From the NCBI RefSeq assembly GCF_002291425.1, contig NZ_CP014136.1, forward strand, positions 2,666,001 through 2,730,000: a stretch of DNA of 64,000 nt, in the 5' to 3' direction. The stretch's first letter is position 1. Every line of letters starts with the position of its first letter. Shown here piece after piece: positions 55,108 through 64,000 of the stretch. A model generated the notes under the pieces. It had not been told where the DNA came from. It was given only the letters and a program-made list of their open reading frames with translations, and did not search any database. The DNA comes from Gibbsiella quercinecans (lineage in GTDB: Bacteria; Pseudomonadota; Gammaproteobacteria; Enterobacterales; Enterobacteriaceae). Made by a program: the position numbers and the translations under genes.

Positions 55108-56754
55108 ATGACGGGCGCTCAGTGGGTAGTACAAGCGTTGCGTGCGCAGAATGTGGATACCGTGTTTGGATATCCGGGTGGCGCGATTATGCCGGTATAC
55201 GATGCGTTATATGATGGTGGTGTAGAGCACCTGCTGTGCCGGCATGAACAAGGCGCTGCCATGGCGGCCATTGGTTATGCCCGCGCGACAGGGAAAGTCG
55301 GCGTATGTATCGCCACTTCCGGGCCCGGTGCCACCAATCTGATTACCGGGCTGGCTGATGCCTTGTTGGATTCGGTGCCCGTGGTTGCCATTACCGGTCA
55401 GGTAGGATCCCAACTTATTGGCACAGATGCTTTTCAGGAGATCGATGTTCTTGGCCTGTCTTTGGCCTGTACCAAACACAGTTTTCTGGTGGAGTCGTTG
55501 GAGGCGCTGCCCGGCATTATCGCCGAAGCCTTTGCCATCGCTAGCAGCGGCCGTCCTGGCCCGGTACTGATTGATATCCCGAAAGACATCCAATTGGCGC
55601 AGGGGGAGTTGCTCCCGCAGCTGTTGCCGGTGGAAAGCGAACCGGAATGCCCGGCCGAGGCGTTGGCCGAAGCCAAAGCCCTGCTGGCGCAGGCGCAGAA
55701 ACCGATGTTATACGTCGGCGGCGGCGTGGGGATGGCCCGGGCGGTGCCGGCGCTGCGTGAATTTATCGCCGCGACGCAGATCCCAAGCGTTGTTACCTTG
55801 AAAGGATTAGGTGCGCCGGAAGCCGATCACCCGTATTATCTTGGCATGCTGGGTATGCACGGCACCAAGGCGGCGAATCTGGCCGTGCAGGGGTGCGATT
55901 TGCTGGTTGCCGTCGGCGCGCGCTTTGACGACCGCGTAACCGGCAAACTGAATGCTTTTGCGCCGAACGCCAAAGTGATCCACATGGATATCGATCCCGC
56001 TGAAATGAACAAATTGCGCCAGGCGCACGTTGCGCTGCAGGGCGATCTGAAGGCCATTCTGCCTGCCTTGCAGCAGCCGTTGAATATTGCGCCCTGGCAA
56101 CGGCAGATCGCTGAATTGAAAGAAACCCATACTTGGCGTTATGATCATCCCGGCCAACCCATTTATGCCCCGCTGTTTCTGAAGCAGCTTTCCGAGCGTA
56201 TGCCTGCCAATACCGTTGTGACGACCGATGTGGGTCAGCACCAGATGTGGACTGCCCAGCATATGACCTTTGACCGCCCGGAGAACTTCATCACCTCCAG
56301 CGGCCTTGGCACGATGGGCTTTGGCGTTCCGGCAGCGGTAGGGGCGCAAATGGCGCGGCCGGAGGATATGGTTATCTGCGTGTCGGGCGACGGGTCGTTT
56401 ATGATGAATATTCAAGAGCTGGGCACCATAAAACGAAAACGGTTACCGTTGAAAATCGTTTTACTGGACAACCAGCGTTTAGGGATGGTTCGCCAGTGGC
56501 AACAACTGTTTTTTGATGGCCGTTACAGCGAAACCAACCTCTCCGATAACCCCGACTTCTTGATATTGGCCTCTGCCTTCGGCATCCCCGGCCAACGCAT
56601 TACCCGCAAAGACCAGGTCGCAGAAGCACTCGATGCCTTACTCAACAGCGAAGGCCCTTATCTGTTGCAGGTCGCCATTGATGAACTTGAAAACGTTTGG
56701 CCGTTAGTACCCCCGGGCGCGGGCAACGAAACCATGTTGGAGAAAGTATCATGA
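55108..56754 (+). CDS. ilvG: Acetolactate synthase II large subunit, intact
   Basis: A ThDP/FAD enzyme making acetolactate and acetohydroxybutyrate, the first common step for valine, leucine and isoleucine. The 548 residues are full length, in contrast to E. coli K-12 where ilvG is frameshifted. The catalytic Glu is in [20 protein letters not shown] (about residue 47) and the ThDP motif begins at [12 protein letters not shown] (about 428). AHAS II is valine-resistant in the family, so this strain should tolerate valine (inference). The stop overlaps the ilvM start (ATGA). Confidence 0.97.
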   Translation: MTGAQWVVQALRAQNVDTVFGYPGGAIMPVYDALYDGGVEHLLCRHEQGAAMAAIGYARATGKVGVCIATSGPGATNLITGLADALLDSVPVVAITGQVGSQLIGTDAFQEIDVLGLSLACTKHSFLVESLEALPGIIAEAFAIASSGRPGPVLIDIPKDIQLAQGELLPQLLPVESEPECPAEALAEAKALLAQAQKPMLYVGGGVGMARAVPALREFIAATQIPSVVTLKGLGAPEADHPYYLGMLGMHGTKAANLAVQGCDLLVAVGARFDDRVTGKLNAFAPNAKVIHMDIDPAEMNKLRQAHVALQGDLKAILPALQQPLNIAPWQRQIAELKETHTWRYDHPGQPIYAPLFLKQLSERMPANTVVTTDVGQHQMWTAQHMTFDRPENFITSSGLGTMGFGVPAAVGAQMARPEDMVICVSGDGSFMMNIQELGTIKRKRLPLKIVLLDNQRLGMVRQWQQLFFDGRYSETNLSDNPDFLILASAFGIPGQRITRKDQVAEALDALLNSEGPYLLQVAIDELENVWPLVPPGAGNETMLEKVS

Positions 56755-57008
56755 TGCAGCATCAACTCTCGATCCAGGCACGCTTCCGCCCTGAAATGTT
56801 AGAACGCGTGTTACGCGTGGTGCGCCATCGCGGTTTTCAGGTCTGCGCCATGAACATGGTTTCAGCGGCGAATACCGACAACATCAATATAGAATTGACC
56901 GTTGCCAGCCAACGCCCAGTGGATCTCCTGTCATCGCAATTAAGAAAGCTGATGGATGTCTCCTGCGTTGAAATACAGCAACAAACATCACAACAAATAC
57001 GCGCCTGA
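56751..57008 (+). CDS. ilvM: Acetolactate synthase II small subunit
   Basis: An 85-residue ACT-domain subunit (E. coli 87) that activates and stabilises IlvG. It matches in [29 protein letters not shown] in outline and in [17 protein letters not shown]. The start overlaps the last four bases of ilvG, so the two are translationally coupled. It is shorter than the small subunits of AHAS I and III classes that bind valine. Confidence 0.95.
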   Translation: MMQHQLSIQARFRPEMLERVLRVVRHRGFQVCAMNMVSAANTDNINIELTVASQRPVDLLSSQLRKLMDVSCVEIQQQTSQQIRA

Positions 57009-57029
57009 TGCGCGAGAAGGAAAAAAACA

Positions 57030-57956
57030 ATGACGAGTAAAGCCGATTATATATGGTTCAATGGCGAGATGGTTCCCTGGGCTGATGCGAAAGTGCACGT
57101 CATGTCGCACGCGCTGCATTACGGCACCTCGGTGTTTGAAGGGGTGCGCTGCTACGATTCCCACAAAGGCCCTGTGGTGTTCCGTCACCGTGAACATATG
57201 CAGCGCCTGCACGACTCCGCCAAAATCTACCGTATGCCGCTGGCGCAAAGCGTGGATGAGCTGATGGAAGCTTGCCGCGCTACGCTGCGTAAAAATAATC
57301 TGGTTAGCGCCTATATTCGTCCCCTGGTGTTTGTTGGTGATGTCGGCATGGGCGTTAACCCGCCGGACGGTTACAAAACTGACGTGATTATCGCGGCGTT
57401 CCCGTGGGGCGCCTATCTGGGCGAAGACGCGCTGGATCAGGGCATTGATGCGATGGTCTCCTCTTGGCACCGCGCGGCGCCAAACACCATCCCAACGGCC
57501 GCCAAGGCCGGTGGTAACTACCTTTCTTCTCTGTTGGTGGGCAGCGAAGCGCGCCGCCACGGCTATCAGGAAGGCATTGCGCTGGACGTTCACGGTTATA
57601 TTTCTGAAGGCGCAGGGGAAAACCTGTTCCAGGTGAAAGACGGCGTGTTGTTTACTCCGCCGTTCACCTCTTCCGCGCTGCCGGGGATTACCCGCGACGC
57701 GATTATCAAACTGGCGAAAGACCTGGGCTTTGAAATCCGTGAGCAAGTTCTGTCACGCGAATCGCTATACCTGGCCGATGAAGTGTTTATGTCCGGCACC
57801 GCAGCGGAAATCACCCCGGTACGCAGCGTTGATGGCATCCAGGTTGGCATCGGCAAGTGCGGCCCAATCACCAAACAAATTCAACAGGCGTTCTTTGGCC
57901 TGTTCACCGGCCAGACCGAAGACAAATATGGCTGGCTGGATCCGGTTAATTCGTAA
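57030..57956 (+). CDS. ilvE: Branched-chain amino acid aminotransferase
   Basis: A fold-type IV PLP transaminase making the last step of valine, leucine and isoleucine synthesis. It has 308 residues (E. coli 309). The N-terminus is [29 protein letters not shown] (about 26-39) and the PLP-Lys region [15 protein letters not shown] (about 155-169) are conserved, as is the signature [29 protein letters not shown] ribosome site precedes the start. Confidence 0.98.
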   Translation: MTSKADYIWFNGEMVPWADAKVHVMSHALHYGTSVFEGVRCYDSHKGPVVFRHREHMQRLHDSAKIYRMPLAQSVDELMEACRATLRKNNLVSAYIRPLVFVGDVGMGVNPPDGYKTDVIIAAFPWGAYLGEDALDQGIDAMVSSWHRAAPNTIPTAAKAGGNYLSSLLVGSEARRHGYQEGIALDVHGYISEGAGENLFQVKDGVLFTPPFTSSALPGITRDAIIKLAKDLGFEIREQVLSRESLYLADEVFMSGTAAEITPVRSVDGIQVGIGKCGPITKQIQQAFFGLFTGQTEDKYGWLDPVNS

Positions 57957-58036
57957 CAGATTCAATAAGACAGAAACAGATAAGCGGGCGGTTCGTTCGC
58001 CGCCCGACAAGCAGAATACATTGGAGTGAAAAGAGC

Positions 58037-59887
58037 ATGCCTAAGTACCGTTCCGCCACCACCACCCACGGCCGTAATATGGCGGGTGCACGCGCATTGT
58101 GGCGCGCCACTGGGATGACCGACGCCGATTTCGGCAAGCCGATTATCGCGGTGGTCAACTCGTTTACCCAGTTTGTGCCGGGCCATGTGCACCTGCGCGA
58201 TTTGGGTAAACTGGTAGCCGAACAGATCGAAGCCTCCGGCGGTGTCGCGAAAGAGTTCAATACCATCGCGGTGGATGATGGTATCGCCATGGGGCACGGC
58301 GGCATGCTCTATTCTCTGCCGTCGCGCGAACTGATTGCCGATTCCGTGGAATACATGGTGAATGCCCACTGCGCCGATGCGATGGTGTGCATTTCCAACT
58401 GTGACAAAATCACGCCGGGGATGCTGATGGCGTCGCTGCGCCTGAATATTCCGGTCATTTTCGTTTCCGGTGGCCCAATGGAAGCCGGGAAAACCAAGCT
58501 TTCAAACCAACTGATCAAGCTCGATCTGGTCGACGCGATGATCCAGGGGGCGAATCCGAAGGTAAGCGACGCCGATAGCGAGCAGATCGAACGTTCCGCT
58601 TGCCCAACCTGCGGTTCCTGCTCCGGCATGTTTACCGCCAACTCAATGAACTGCCTGACGGAAGCCCTGGGGCTGTCACAGCCGGGCAATGGTTCGCTGC
58701 TGGCGACGCATGCCGATCGCAAAGCGCTGTTCCTGAATGCCGGCAAACGCATCGTTGAGCTGACCAAACGCTACTACGAGCAGGATGATGAAAGCGCGCT
58801 GCCGCGTAATATCGCCACCAAGGCTGCATTTGAAAACGCCATGACGCTGGATATCGCCATGGGCGGTTCGACCAATACCGTGCTCCACCTGCTGGCTTCG
58901 GCGCAGGAAGGGGAAATCGACTTCACCATGGCCGACATCGACCGCCTGTCGCGCAAAGTTCCGCACCTGTGCAAAGTGGCACCAAGTACCCAGAAATACC
59001 ATATGGAAGACGTGCACCGCGCCGGTGGCGTGCTTGGGATCCTCGGCGAGCTGGACCGCGCTGGCTTGCTGCACCGCGACGTGTGCAACGTGCTGGGGCT
59101 GTCGTTGCCGCAAACGCTGGAACGTTATGACGTGATGCTGACCAGCGATGAAGCCGTGAAAAAAATGTATTCCGCGGGCCCGGCGGGCATCCGTACCACT
59201 CAGGCGTTCTCGCAAGATTGCCGCTGGGAGTCGCTGGATACCGATCGCCAGGAAGGCTGCATCCGTACGCGTGAGCACGCTTACAGCCAGGACGGGGGGT
59301 TGGCGGTGCTGTACGGTAACCTGGCGGAAGACGGCTGCATTGTTAAAACGGCCGGTGTGGATAAAGAGATCCTCACCTTCAGCGGCCCGGCAAAAGTGTA
59401 CGAAAGCCAGGAAGACGCAGTAGAAGCGATCCTCGGCGGCAAAGTCGTGGCGGGTGATGTGGTTGTGATCCGCTATGAAGGGCCGAAAGGCGGGCCGGGC
59501 ATGCAGGAAATGCTCTATCCGACCACCTACCTGAAATCAATGGGGCTGGGTAAAGCCTGCGCATTGATCACGGATGGGCGCTTCTCCGGCGGTACCTCCG
59601 GCCTGTCGATTGGCCATGCCTCACCGGAAGCGGCCAACGGCGGTTTGATTGGCCTGGTGCAGGATGGCGACACCATCAACATCGATATTCCCAACCGTGG
59701 GATTTCGCTGGCCGTTGATGAGCAGGAACTGGCCGCTCGCCGTGAAGCCGAACTGGCGCGCGGCAGCGCGGCCTGGACGCCGAAAACCCGTCAGCGCCAG
59801 GTTTCTTTCGCGCTGCGCGCCTATGCATCATTGGCGACCAGTGCCGATAAAGGCGCAGTACGTGACAAAAGCAAGCTGGGAGGCTAA
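58037..59887 (+). CDS. ilvD: Dihydroxy-acid dehydratase
   Basis: An Fe-S enzyme that dehydrates dihydroxy acids to the 2-keto acids for valine and isoleucine. It has 616 residues, the E. coli length. Cluster cysteines lie in [15 protein letters not shown] (about 117-131) and [20 protein letters not shown] (about 190-209). [13 protein letters not shown] near the C-terminus is the second family signature. The 80-base gap after ilvE contains a GGAG ribosome site. Fourth gene of ilvGMEDA; ilvA begins two bases after its stop. Confidence 0.98.
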   Translation: MPKYRSATTTHGRNMAGARALWRATGMTDADFGKPIIAVVNSFTQFVPGHVHLRDLGKLVAEQIEASGGVAKEFNTIAVDDGIAMGHGGMLYSLPSRELIADSVEYMVNAHCADAMVCISNCDKITPGMLMASLRLNIPVIFVSGGPMEAGKTKLSNQLIKLDLVDAMIQGANPKVSDADSEQIERSACPTCGSCSGMFTANSMNCLTEALGLSQPGNGSLLATHADRKALFLNAGKRIVELTKRYYEQDDESALPRNIATKAAFENAMTLDIAMGGSTNTVLHLLASAQEGEIDFTMADIDRLSRKVPHLCKVAPSTQKYHMEDVHRAGGVLGILGELDRAGLLHRDVCNVLGLSLPQTLERYDVMLTSDEAVKKMYSAGPAGIRTTQAFSQDCRWESLDTDRQEGCIRTREHAYSQDGGLAVLYGNLAEDGCIVKTAGVDKEILTFSGPAKVYESQEDAVEAILGGKVVAGDVVVIRYEGPKGGPGMQEMLYPTTYLKSMGLGKACALITDGRFSGGTSGLSIGHASPEAANGGLIGLVQDGDTINIDIPNRGISLAVDEQELAARREAELARGSAAWTPKTRQRQVSFALRAYASLATSADKGAVRDKSKLGG

Positions 59888-59889
59888 TC

Positions 59890-61434
59890 ATGGCGGCGTC
59901 ACAACCTCTACCCGCGGCCCCGTGTGGCGCGGAGTATTTGCGAGCGGTGCTCCGCTCGCCGGTTTACGAGGTGGCCCAGGTCACCCCGTTACAAACCATG
60001 GACAAGCTTTCTTCACGCTTGGGCAACACCATCCTGGTCAAACGGGAAGATCGGCAGCCGGTGCACAGTTTCAAACTGCGCGGGGCGTACGCCATGATCG
60101 CCGGCCTGGATGAAGAGCAGCGTTCGCGCGGTGTGATTACCGCGTCTGCCGGCAACCATGCCCAGGGCGTGGCGATGTCAGGCAGCCGTCTGGGCATTAA
60201 AACCCTGATCGTGATGCCCGTCGCCACAGCGGATATCAAAGTGGATGCGGTGCGCGGTTTTGGCGGTGAAGTGCTGCTGCACGGCGCCAATTTCGATGAG
60301 GCCAAAGCCAAGGCGATCGAACTTTCCCAACAACAGGGCATGACCTTCGTCCCGCCGTTTGATCATCCGGCGGTGATCGCCGGGCAGGGCACCCTGGCGA
60401 TGGAACTGCTGCAGCAGGATTCGCACCTGGACCGGGTGTTTGTTCCGGTTGGCGGCGGTGGCCTGGCGGCCGGCGTTGCGGTGTTGATCAAACAACTGAT
60501 GCCGCAAATTAAAGTGATCGGCGTGGAAGCGGAAGACTCCGCCTGTCTGCGGGCGGCGTTGGACGCCGGCGAACCGGTGGATCTGGCTCGCGTCGGGCTG
60601 TTTGCCGAAGGCGTGGCGGTGAAACGCATTGGCGATGAGACCTTCCGCCTGTGCCGTGAATACCTGGATGATGTGATCACGGTTGACAGCGACGCCATCT
60701 GCGCGGCGGTCAAAGACCTGTTTGAAGATGTGCGTGCCATTGCTGAACCGTCCGGCGCACTGGCGCTGGCCGGGATGAAAAAGTACATCCAGCAGCACGG
60801 GATTCAGGGCGAGCGCCTGGCGCACGTGCTGTCCGGGGCGAACGTCAACTTCCACGGCCTGCGTTACGTTTCCGAACGTTGCGAGCTTGGGGAACACCGT
60901 GAAGCCTTACTGGCGGTGACTATCCCTGAACGCAAGGGCAGCTTCCTTAAGTTCTGCCACCTGCTGGGTGGGCGCGCGGTGACCGAGTTCAACTACCGCT
61001 ATGCCGATGCGGACAGCGCCTGCATTTTTGTTGGCGTGCGCCTGACGCGCGGCTATGCCGAACGCCAGGAAATCATCACCGAGCTGGGCGCGGGCGGCTA
61101 TCAGGTTGTGGATTTGTCTGATGATGAAATGGCCAAGCTGCATGTGCGTTACATGGTGGGCGGGCGGCCGACCAAGCCGTTGCATGAGCGCCTGTATAGC
61201 TTTGAGTTCCCGGAATCCCCCGGCGCACTGCTTAACTTCTTGAACACGCTGGGCACGCACTGGAATATCTCGCTGTTCCATTATCGCAGCCACGGCACGG
61301 ATTTCGGCCGCGTGTTGGCCGGGTTTGAGTTGACGCAGAGCGAGCCGGAGTTTGAAAAACACCTGACGGCATTGGGTTATGAGTGCCACGATGAAACAAA
61401 TAACCCAGCGTTCCGTTTCTTCCTGCAAGGATAA
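59890..61434 (+). CDS. ilvA: Threonine deaminase, biosynthetic
   Basis: A PLP enzyme converting threonine to 2-oxobutanoate, the committed step to isoleucine, feedback-inhibited by isoleucine. It has 514 residues, as in E. coli. The PLP Lys is in QPVHSFKLRGAYAM (about residue 58), the glycine loop is GGGGLAAGVA, and two ACT-like regulatory domains cover about residues 335-514 (RKGSFLKFCHLLGG, RLYSFEFPESPGALLNFL). Its GGGAGG ribosome site is within the last codons of ilvD. Confidence 0.98.
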   Translation: MAASQPLPAAPCGAEYLRAVLRSPVYEVAQVTPLQTMDKLSSRLGNTILVKREDRQPVHSFKLRGAYAMIAGLDEEQRSRGVITASAGNHAQGVAMSGSRLGIKTLIVMPVATADIKVDAVRGFGGEVLLHGANFDEAKAKAIELSQQQGMTFVPPFDHPAVIAGQGTLAMELLQQDSHLDRVFVPVGGGGLAAGVAVLIKQLMPQIKVIGVEAEDSACLRAALDAGEPVDLARVGLFAEGVAVKRIGDETFRLCREYLDDVITVDSDAICAAVKDLFEDVRAIAEPSGALALAGMKKYIQQHGIQGERLAHVLSGANVNFHGLRYVSERCELGEHREALLAVTIPERKGSFLKFCHLLGGRAVTEFNYRYADADSACIFVGVRLTRGYAERQEIITELGAGGYQVVDLSDDEMAKLHVRYMVGGRPTKPLHERLYSFEFPESPGALLNFLNTLGTHWNISLFHYRSHGTDFGRVLAGFELTQSEPEFEKHLTALGYECHDETNNPAFRFFLQG

Positions 61435-61443
61435 GGCAAGGCA

Positions 61444-62145
61444 ATGGCGCAGCAGTTTACCGGTTTCAGCCAGCAAGGGTTGACCTTTTTGCAGCAGGTA
61501 TGCCGCGAAAACGACAAGGAGTGGTTCGAGGCCAACCGTGGCGTGTATGAACGTGAATTGCTGGCGCCGTTCCGCGCGCTGGTGGATCAACTGGCGCCGG
61601 CGATGTTGGCGATTGATCCGCAGTTCGAAACGCGGCCTGCCATCGGGAAAACGCTGTCGCGTATTCATCGCGATACGCGTTTTTCACACGATAAGTCACG
61701 CTACCGCAGCCGCCTGTGGCTGACGTTTAAGCGGCCAAGCAAGGACTGGAAAGATGCGCCGGCGTACTTTTTTGAAATCGGCCCCGACATGTTGCGCTAT
61801 GGGCTGGGGTATTACAGCGCCAACAAGGCCACGATGGATCTGTTCCGCCATACGTTGCAACGCCGGCCGCAGCAGTTTCTGGCGGTGGCGCAATGCTGCC
61901 AGCCGCCGTTTGAGCTGGTTGGCGAGCGTTATAAACGCCTGCTGGTGAAGGATTTGGCCGAGGAGCTGTCAACCTGGTATCACCGCAAGTCTTTTGCCGT
62001 GATGGTGACGGATCCCCAGGTTGAGAAAGCGTTCAGCGCCACGCTGCCGGCCAGCCTGGCGCAGGGCTTCCAACAGCTTGCACCGCTTTATGACTGGCTG
62101 ATGCAGGTTGAAGCCATGAAGCAGATCGATCCGGCTGACCTATGA
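61444..62145 (+). CDS. DUF2461 family protein downstream of ilvA
   Basis: A 233-residue protein with the DUF2461/TIGR02453 pattern: FTGFSQQGLTFLQQVCRENDKEWFEANR at the N-terminus in outline, and SRIHRDTRFSHDKSRYRSRLWLTF in the middle (about 77-100), then YFFEIGPDMLRYGLGYY. No membrane segment or signal peptide. The family's function is unknown. It starts nine bases after ilvA (the AAGGCAAGGC sequence before it is a usable ribosome site), so it should be cotranscribed with ilvGMEDA. Its stop overlaps the convergent ilvY stop by six bases. It is not in the E. coli operon. Confidence 0.85.
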   Translation: MAQQFTGFSQQGLTFLQQVCRENDKEWFEANRGVYERELLAPFRALVDQLAPAMLAIDPQFETRPAIGKTLSRIHRDTRFSHDKSRYRSRLWLTFKRPSKDWKDAPAYFFEIGPDMLRYGLGYYSANKATMDLFRHTLQRRPQQFLAVAQCCQPPFELVGERYKRLLVKDLAEELSTWYHRKSFAVMVTDPQVEKAFSATLPASLAQGFQQLAPLYDWLMQVEAMKQIDPADL

Positions 62146-63027
62146 CAGCAACACATGCCAGAAGGCGTCGATCAGCGGATCGTTAAGGCGTTTTTTCTGC
62201 ACGCAAACGCCCAGATCGAACGGCTCGACCATCGGTACGTGATCCAACTGCGACACGCGGTTGCGCACCGGTTCCGGGCTGTGTTCCAACACCACGCTTG
62301 GGATTAGCGCAATGCCGCAGCCGAGCGCCACCATGGAAACGATCGCCTCGTGGCCGCTGACCGTAGCGTAAATCAGCGGGTTACTGATGCGCTGGCGGCG
62401 GAACCACAGATCAACGCGTTTTCGCGACGGACCATACTCCGGCAGGATAAAGGGAATGCTGGCCCAGTCAGGCTGTTCTGCCAGCGCCTGGGTGCGCGCG
62501 GTGCAGGGGAGCGCCGGCACGATAAGCTCCATCGGAATATCGCCGATTTTGGTGAACTCGATGCTGCCGGGCAGGGTTTCCGGGCGGCCAGCCAGGCCGA
62601 GATCGGCTTCGCTGGACTGGACTTTATCGACCGCATCGGCGGCATCGCCGGTGGTCAGTTTAATTTCGACCAGCGGATGCTGCGCGCGGAAGCGGTCAAG
62701 AATCGGCGGCAGGTGGCTATAAGCGGCAGTCACCGAACAAAATACCCGCAGCTCACCGCTGAGTGAGGGGCCGTGTTGGCCGATCGCGTGCTTCAACTGT
62801 TGATACTGCAACAGCGTTTGCTGGGCAAAGGTTTTCAGCTGTTCGCCCGCGTCGGTTAATTGCACGGTGCGGTTATCGCGCAGAAATAACGGTTGCCCGA
62901 GGCCTTCCTCCAACCGTTGGATCTGCCGGGAAAGCGTGGATGGGCTGACGTGCGTCGCCTTGGCGGTGCGGCCGAAGTGATGGCTTTCGGCAAGATGTAA
63001 GAACAGCTTTAAATCACGCAAATCCAT
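62140..63027 (-). CDS. ilvY: LysR-family activator IlvY
   Basis: Activates ilvC when it binds acetolactate or acetohydroxybutyrate. It has 295 residues (E. coli 297). The HTH is at about residues 15-40 (SHHFGRTAKATHVSPSTLSRQIQRLEEGLGQPL in outline), and FCSVTAAYSHLPPILDRFRAQHP opens the effector domain. MDLRDLKLFLHLAES is the conserved start; thirteen in-frame upstream codons are ignored. It is divergent from ilvC with a 181-base gap containing a likely IlvY operator. Confidence 0.96.
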   Translation of the reverse strand: MDLRDLKLFLHLAESHHFGRTAKATHVSPSTLSRQIQRLEEGLGQPLFLRDNRTVQLTDAGEQLKTFAQQTLLQYQQLKHAIGQHGPSLSGELRVFCSVTAAYSHLPPILDRFRAQHPLVEIKLTTGDAADAVDKVQSSEADLGLAGRPETLPGSIEFTKIGDIPMELIVPALPCTARTQALAEQPDWASIPFILPEYGPSRKRVDLWFRRQRISNPLIYATVSGHEAIVSMVALGCGIALIPSVVLEHSPEPVRNRVSQLDHVPMVEPFDLGVCVQKKRLNDPLIDAFWHVLLS

Positions 63028-63051
63028 ATCGGTATGCTCGCAGCAGGTATG

Positions 63052-63066
63052 TTGCAGAAATTGCAA
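63052..63066. promoter_or_regulatory. Candidate IlvY operator
   Basis: TTGCA-GAAAT-TGCAA is a perfect 5-bp inverted repeat with LysR-type spacing, 25 bases upstream of the ilvY ATG and in the place of the E. coli ilvY operator. It would serve autoregulation of ilvY and activation of ilvC. A possible ilvC -10 (TATACA) lies at 63110. Confidence 0.55.
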
Positions 63067-63208
63067 TATAGCGTTCTTAATATATCAATTTAAGCAACGC
63101 ATTTCCTGTTATACATTGAGCTCAACGTATCTCCGTACAGACAGGACGGGATAGTGAAAATAACATCGATCTCTCGTATCGACACAACATTAAAACTGGA
63201 GTACCACC

Positions 63209-64000
63209 ATGGCTAATTATTTCAACACATTGAACCTGCGCCAGCAGTTGGCGCAATTGGGTAAGTGTCGCTTTATGGCGCGTGAAGAATTTGCGGATGA
63301 GGCAAACTACCTGAAAGGTAAAAAAGTGGTGATTGTCGGCTGTGGCGCCCAGGGCCTGAACCAAGGGCTGAACATGCGCGATTCGGGCCTGGATATCTCC
63401 TACGCCCTGCGTAAAGCAGCGATCGAAGAAAAACGCCCTTCATGGCGCAAAGCGACCGAGAATGGTTTCACCGTCGGCACCTACGAAGACCTGATCCCGC
63501 AGGCGGATCTGGTGGTTAACCTGACGCCGGACAAACAGCACTCTGCGGTCGTGCGTGCGGTACAACCGCTGATGAAAAAAGGTTCTGCGCTGGGCTATTC
63601 CCACGGTTTCAACATCGTTGAAGTTGGCGAGCAGATTCGTAAAGACATTACGGTGGTCATGGTGGCGCCAAAATGTCCTGGTACTGAAGTGCGTGAAGAA
63701 TACAAACGTGGTTTCGGCGTGCCGACCCTGATCGCGGTTCACCCGGAAAACGATCCGCAGGGTGAAGGTATGGCAATCGCCAAAGCATGGGCGGCAGCCA
63801 CCGGCGGCCACCGTGCCGGCGTTCTGGAATCCTCCTTCGTGGCCGAAGTGAAGTCTGACCTGATGGGTGAGCAGACGATTCTGTGCGGTATGCTGCAGGC
63901 GGGTTCTCTGCTGTGCTTTGACAAGCTGGTGGCTGAAGGCACCGATCCGGCCTATGCGGAAAAACTGATTCAGTACGGTTGGGAAACCGTGACCGAAGCG
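63209..64000 (+). CDS. ilvC: Ketol-acid reductoisomerase, N-terminal part (runs off window)
   Basis: Isomerises and reduces acetolactate or acetohydroxybutyrate with NADPH. 264 codons are present, open to the window end. The N-terminus [23 protein letters not shown] and the Rossmann motif [21 protein letters not shown] (about residues 39-59) are of the class II (long, enterobacterial) type, about 490 residues when complete. Further conserved motifs are [14 protein letters not shown] and [20 protein letters not shown] ribosome site lies eight bases before the ATG. IlvY activates it. Confidence 0.97.
   Translation, partial: MANYFNTLNLRQQLAQLGKCRFMAREEFADEANYLKGKKVVIVGCGAQGLNQGLNMRDSGLDISYALRKAAIEEKRPSWRKATENGFTVGTYEDLIPQADLVVNLTPDKQHSAVVRAVQPLMKKGSALGYSHGFNIVEVGEQIRKDITVVMVAPKCPGTEVREEYKRGFGVPTLIAVHPENDPQGEGMAIAKAWAAATGGHRAGVLESSFVAEVKSDLMGEQTILCGMLQAGSLLCFDKLVAEGTDPAYAEKLIQYGWETVTEA

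Overview
The window is a stretch of core chromosome from an enteric gammaproteobacterium, most likely Serratia or a close relative in the Yersiniaceae (inference). Almost every protein is the expected length and sequence of an Escherichia coli homologue, the gene order largely follows the E. coli fieF-to-rrn region, and the 16S gene looks Serratia/Yersinia-like. Some features are not E. coli K-12-like: argG sits inside the arg operon, a peroxiredoxin-glutaredoxin hybrid stands beside oxyR, ilvG is intact, and ERIC elements are present. No prophage, insertion sequence, CRISPR array or plasmid-type gene was seen.

Layout. 1-5632: end of fieF, pfkA, sbp, tpiA, yiiQ, yiiR, fpr. 5633-10073: ERIC element, then the glpFKX glycerol/gluconeogenesis cluster on the minus strand. 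10074-19403: zapB and rraA, menA, hslVU, ftsN, cytR, priA, then rpmE and metJ. 19404-24528: metBL and metF with MetJ boxes. 24592-29337: a divergent AraC regulator/CynX-type transporter pair and ppc, in the place where E. coli has katG and other genes. 29724-35581: divergent argE / argCBGH with ARG boxes. 35658-41220: prx5-grx, oxyR, sthA, fabR, yijD, trmA. 41322-44298: cobalamin riboswitch, btuB, murI. 44350-50168: a complete rRNA operon (16S, tRNA-Ile, tRNA-Ala, 23S, 5S, tRNA-Asp, tRNA-Trp). 50314-53151: hdfR, maoP, yifB. 53500-54732: an MFS transporter of the sialate/carboxylate type. 54866-64000: ilvL leader peptide, attenuator, ilvX, ilvGMEDA, a DUF2461 gene, ilvY and the start of ilvC.

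Biology. The genes serve glycolysis and gluconeogenesis (pfkA, tpiA, glpX, ppc), glycerol uptake, methionine, arginine and branched-chain amino acid synthesis, redox defence and NADPH balance (fpr, prx5-grx, oxyR, sthA), division (zapB, ftsN), replication restart (priA) and ribosome synthesis. Several controls can be read directly: MetJ boxes, ARG boxes, a GlpR operator, a heat-shock promoter for hslVU, a B12 riboswitch, tandem rrn promoters and the ilv attenuator.

The most informative structural point is the rRNA operon. Its left flank (btuB-murI) is the one next to rrnB in E. coli, and its right flank (tRNA-Asp, tRNA-Trp, hdfR, maoP, yifB, ilv) is the one next to rrnC. Relative to E. coli, two distant loci are joined at an rRNA operon. 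I found no convincing wholly new system. The best leads are this junction, two transporter loci at otherwise conserved positions, an orphan minus-strand terminator before ilvL, and a DUF2461 gene attached to the ilv operon.
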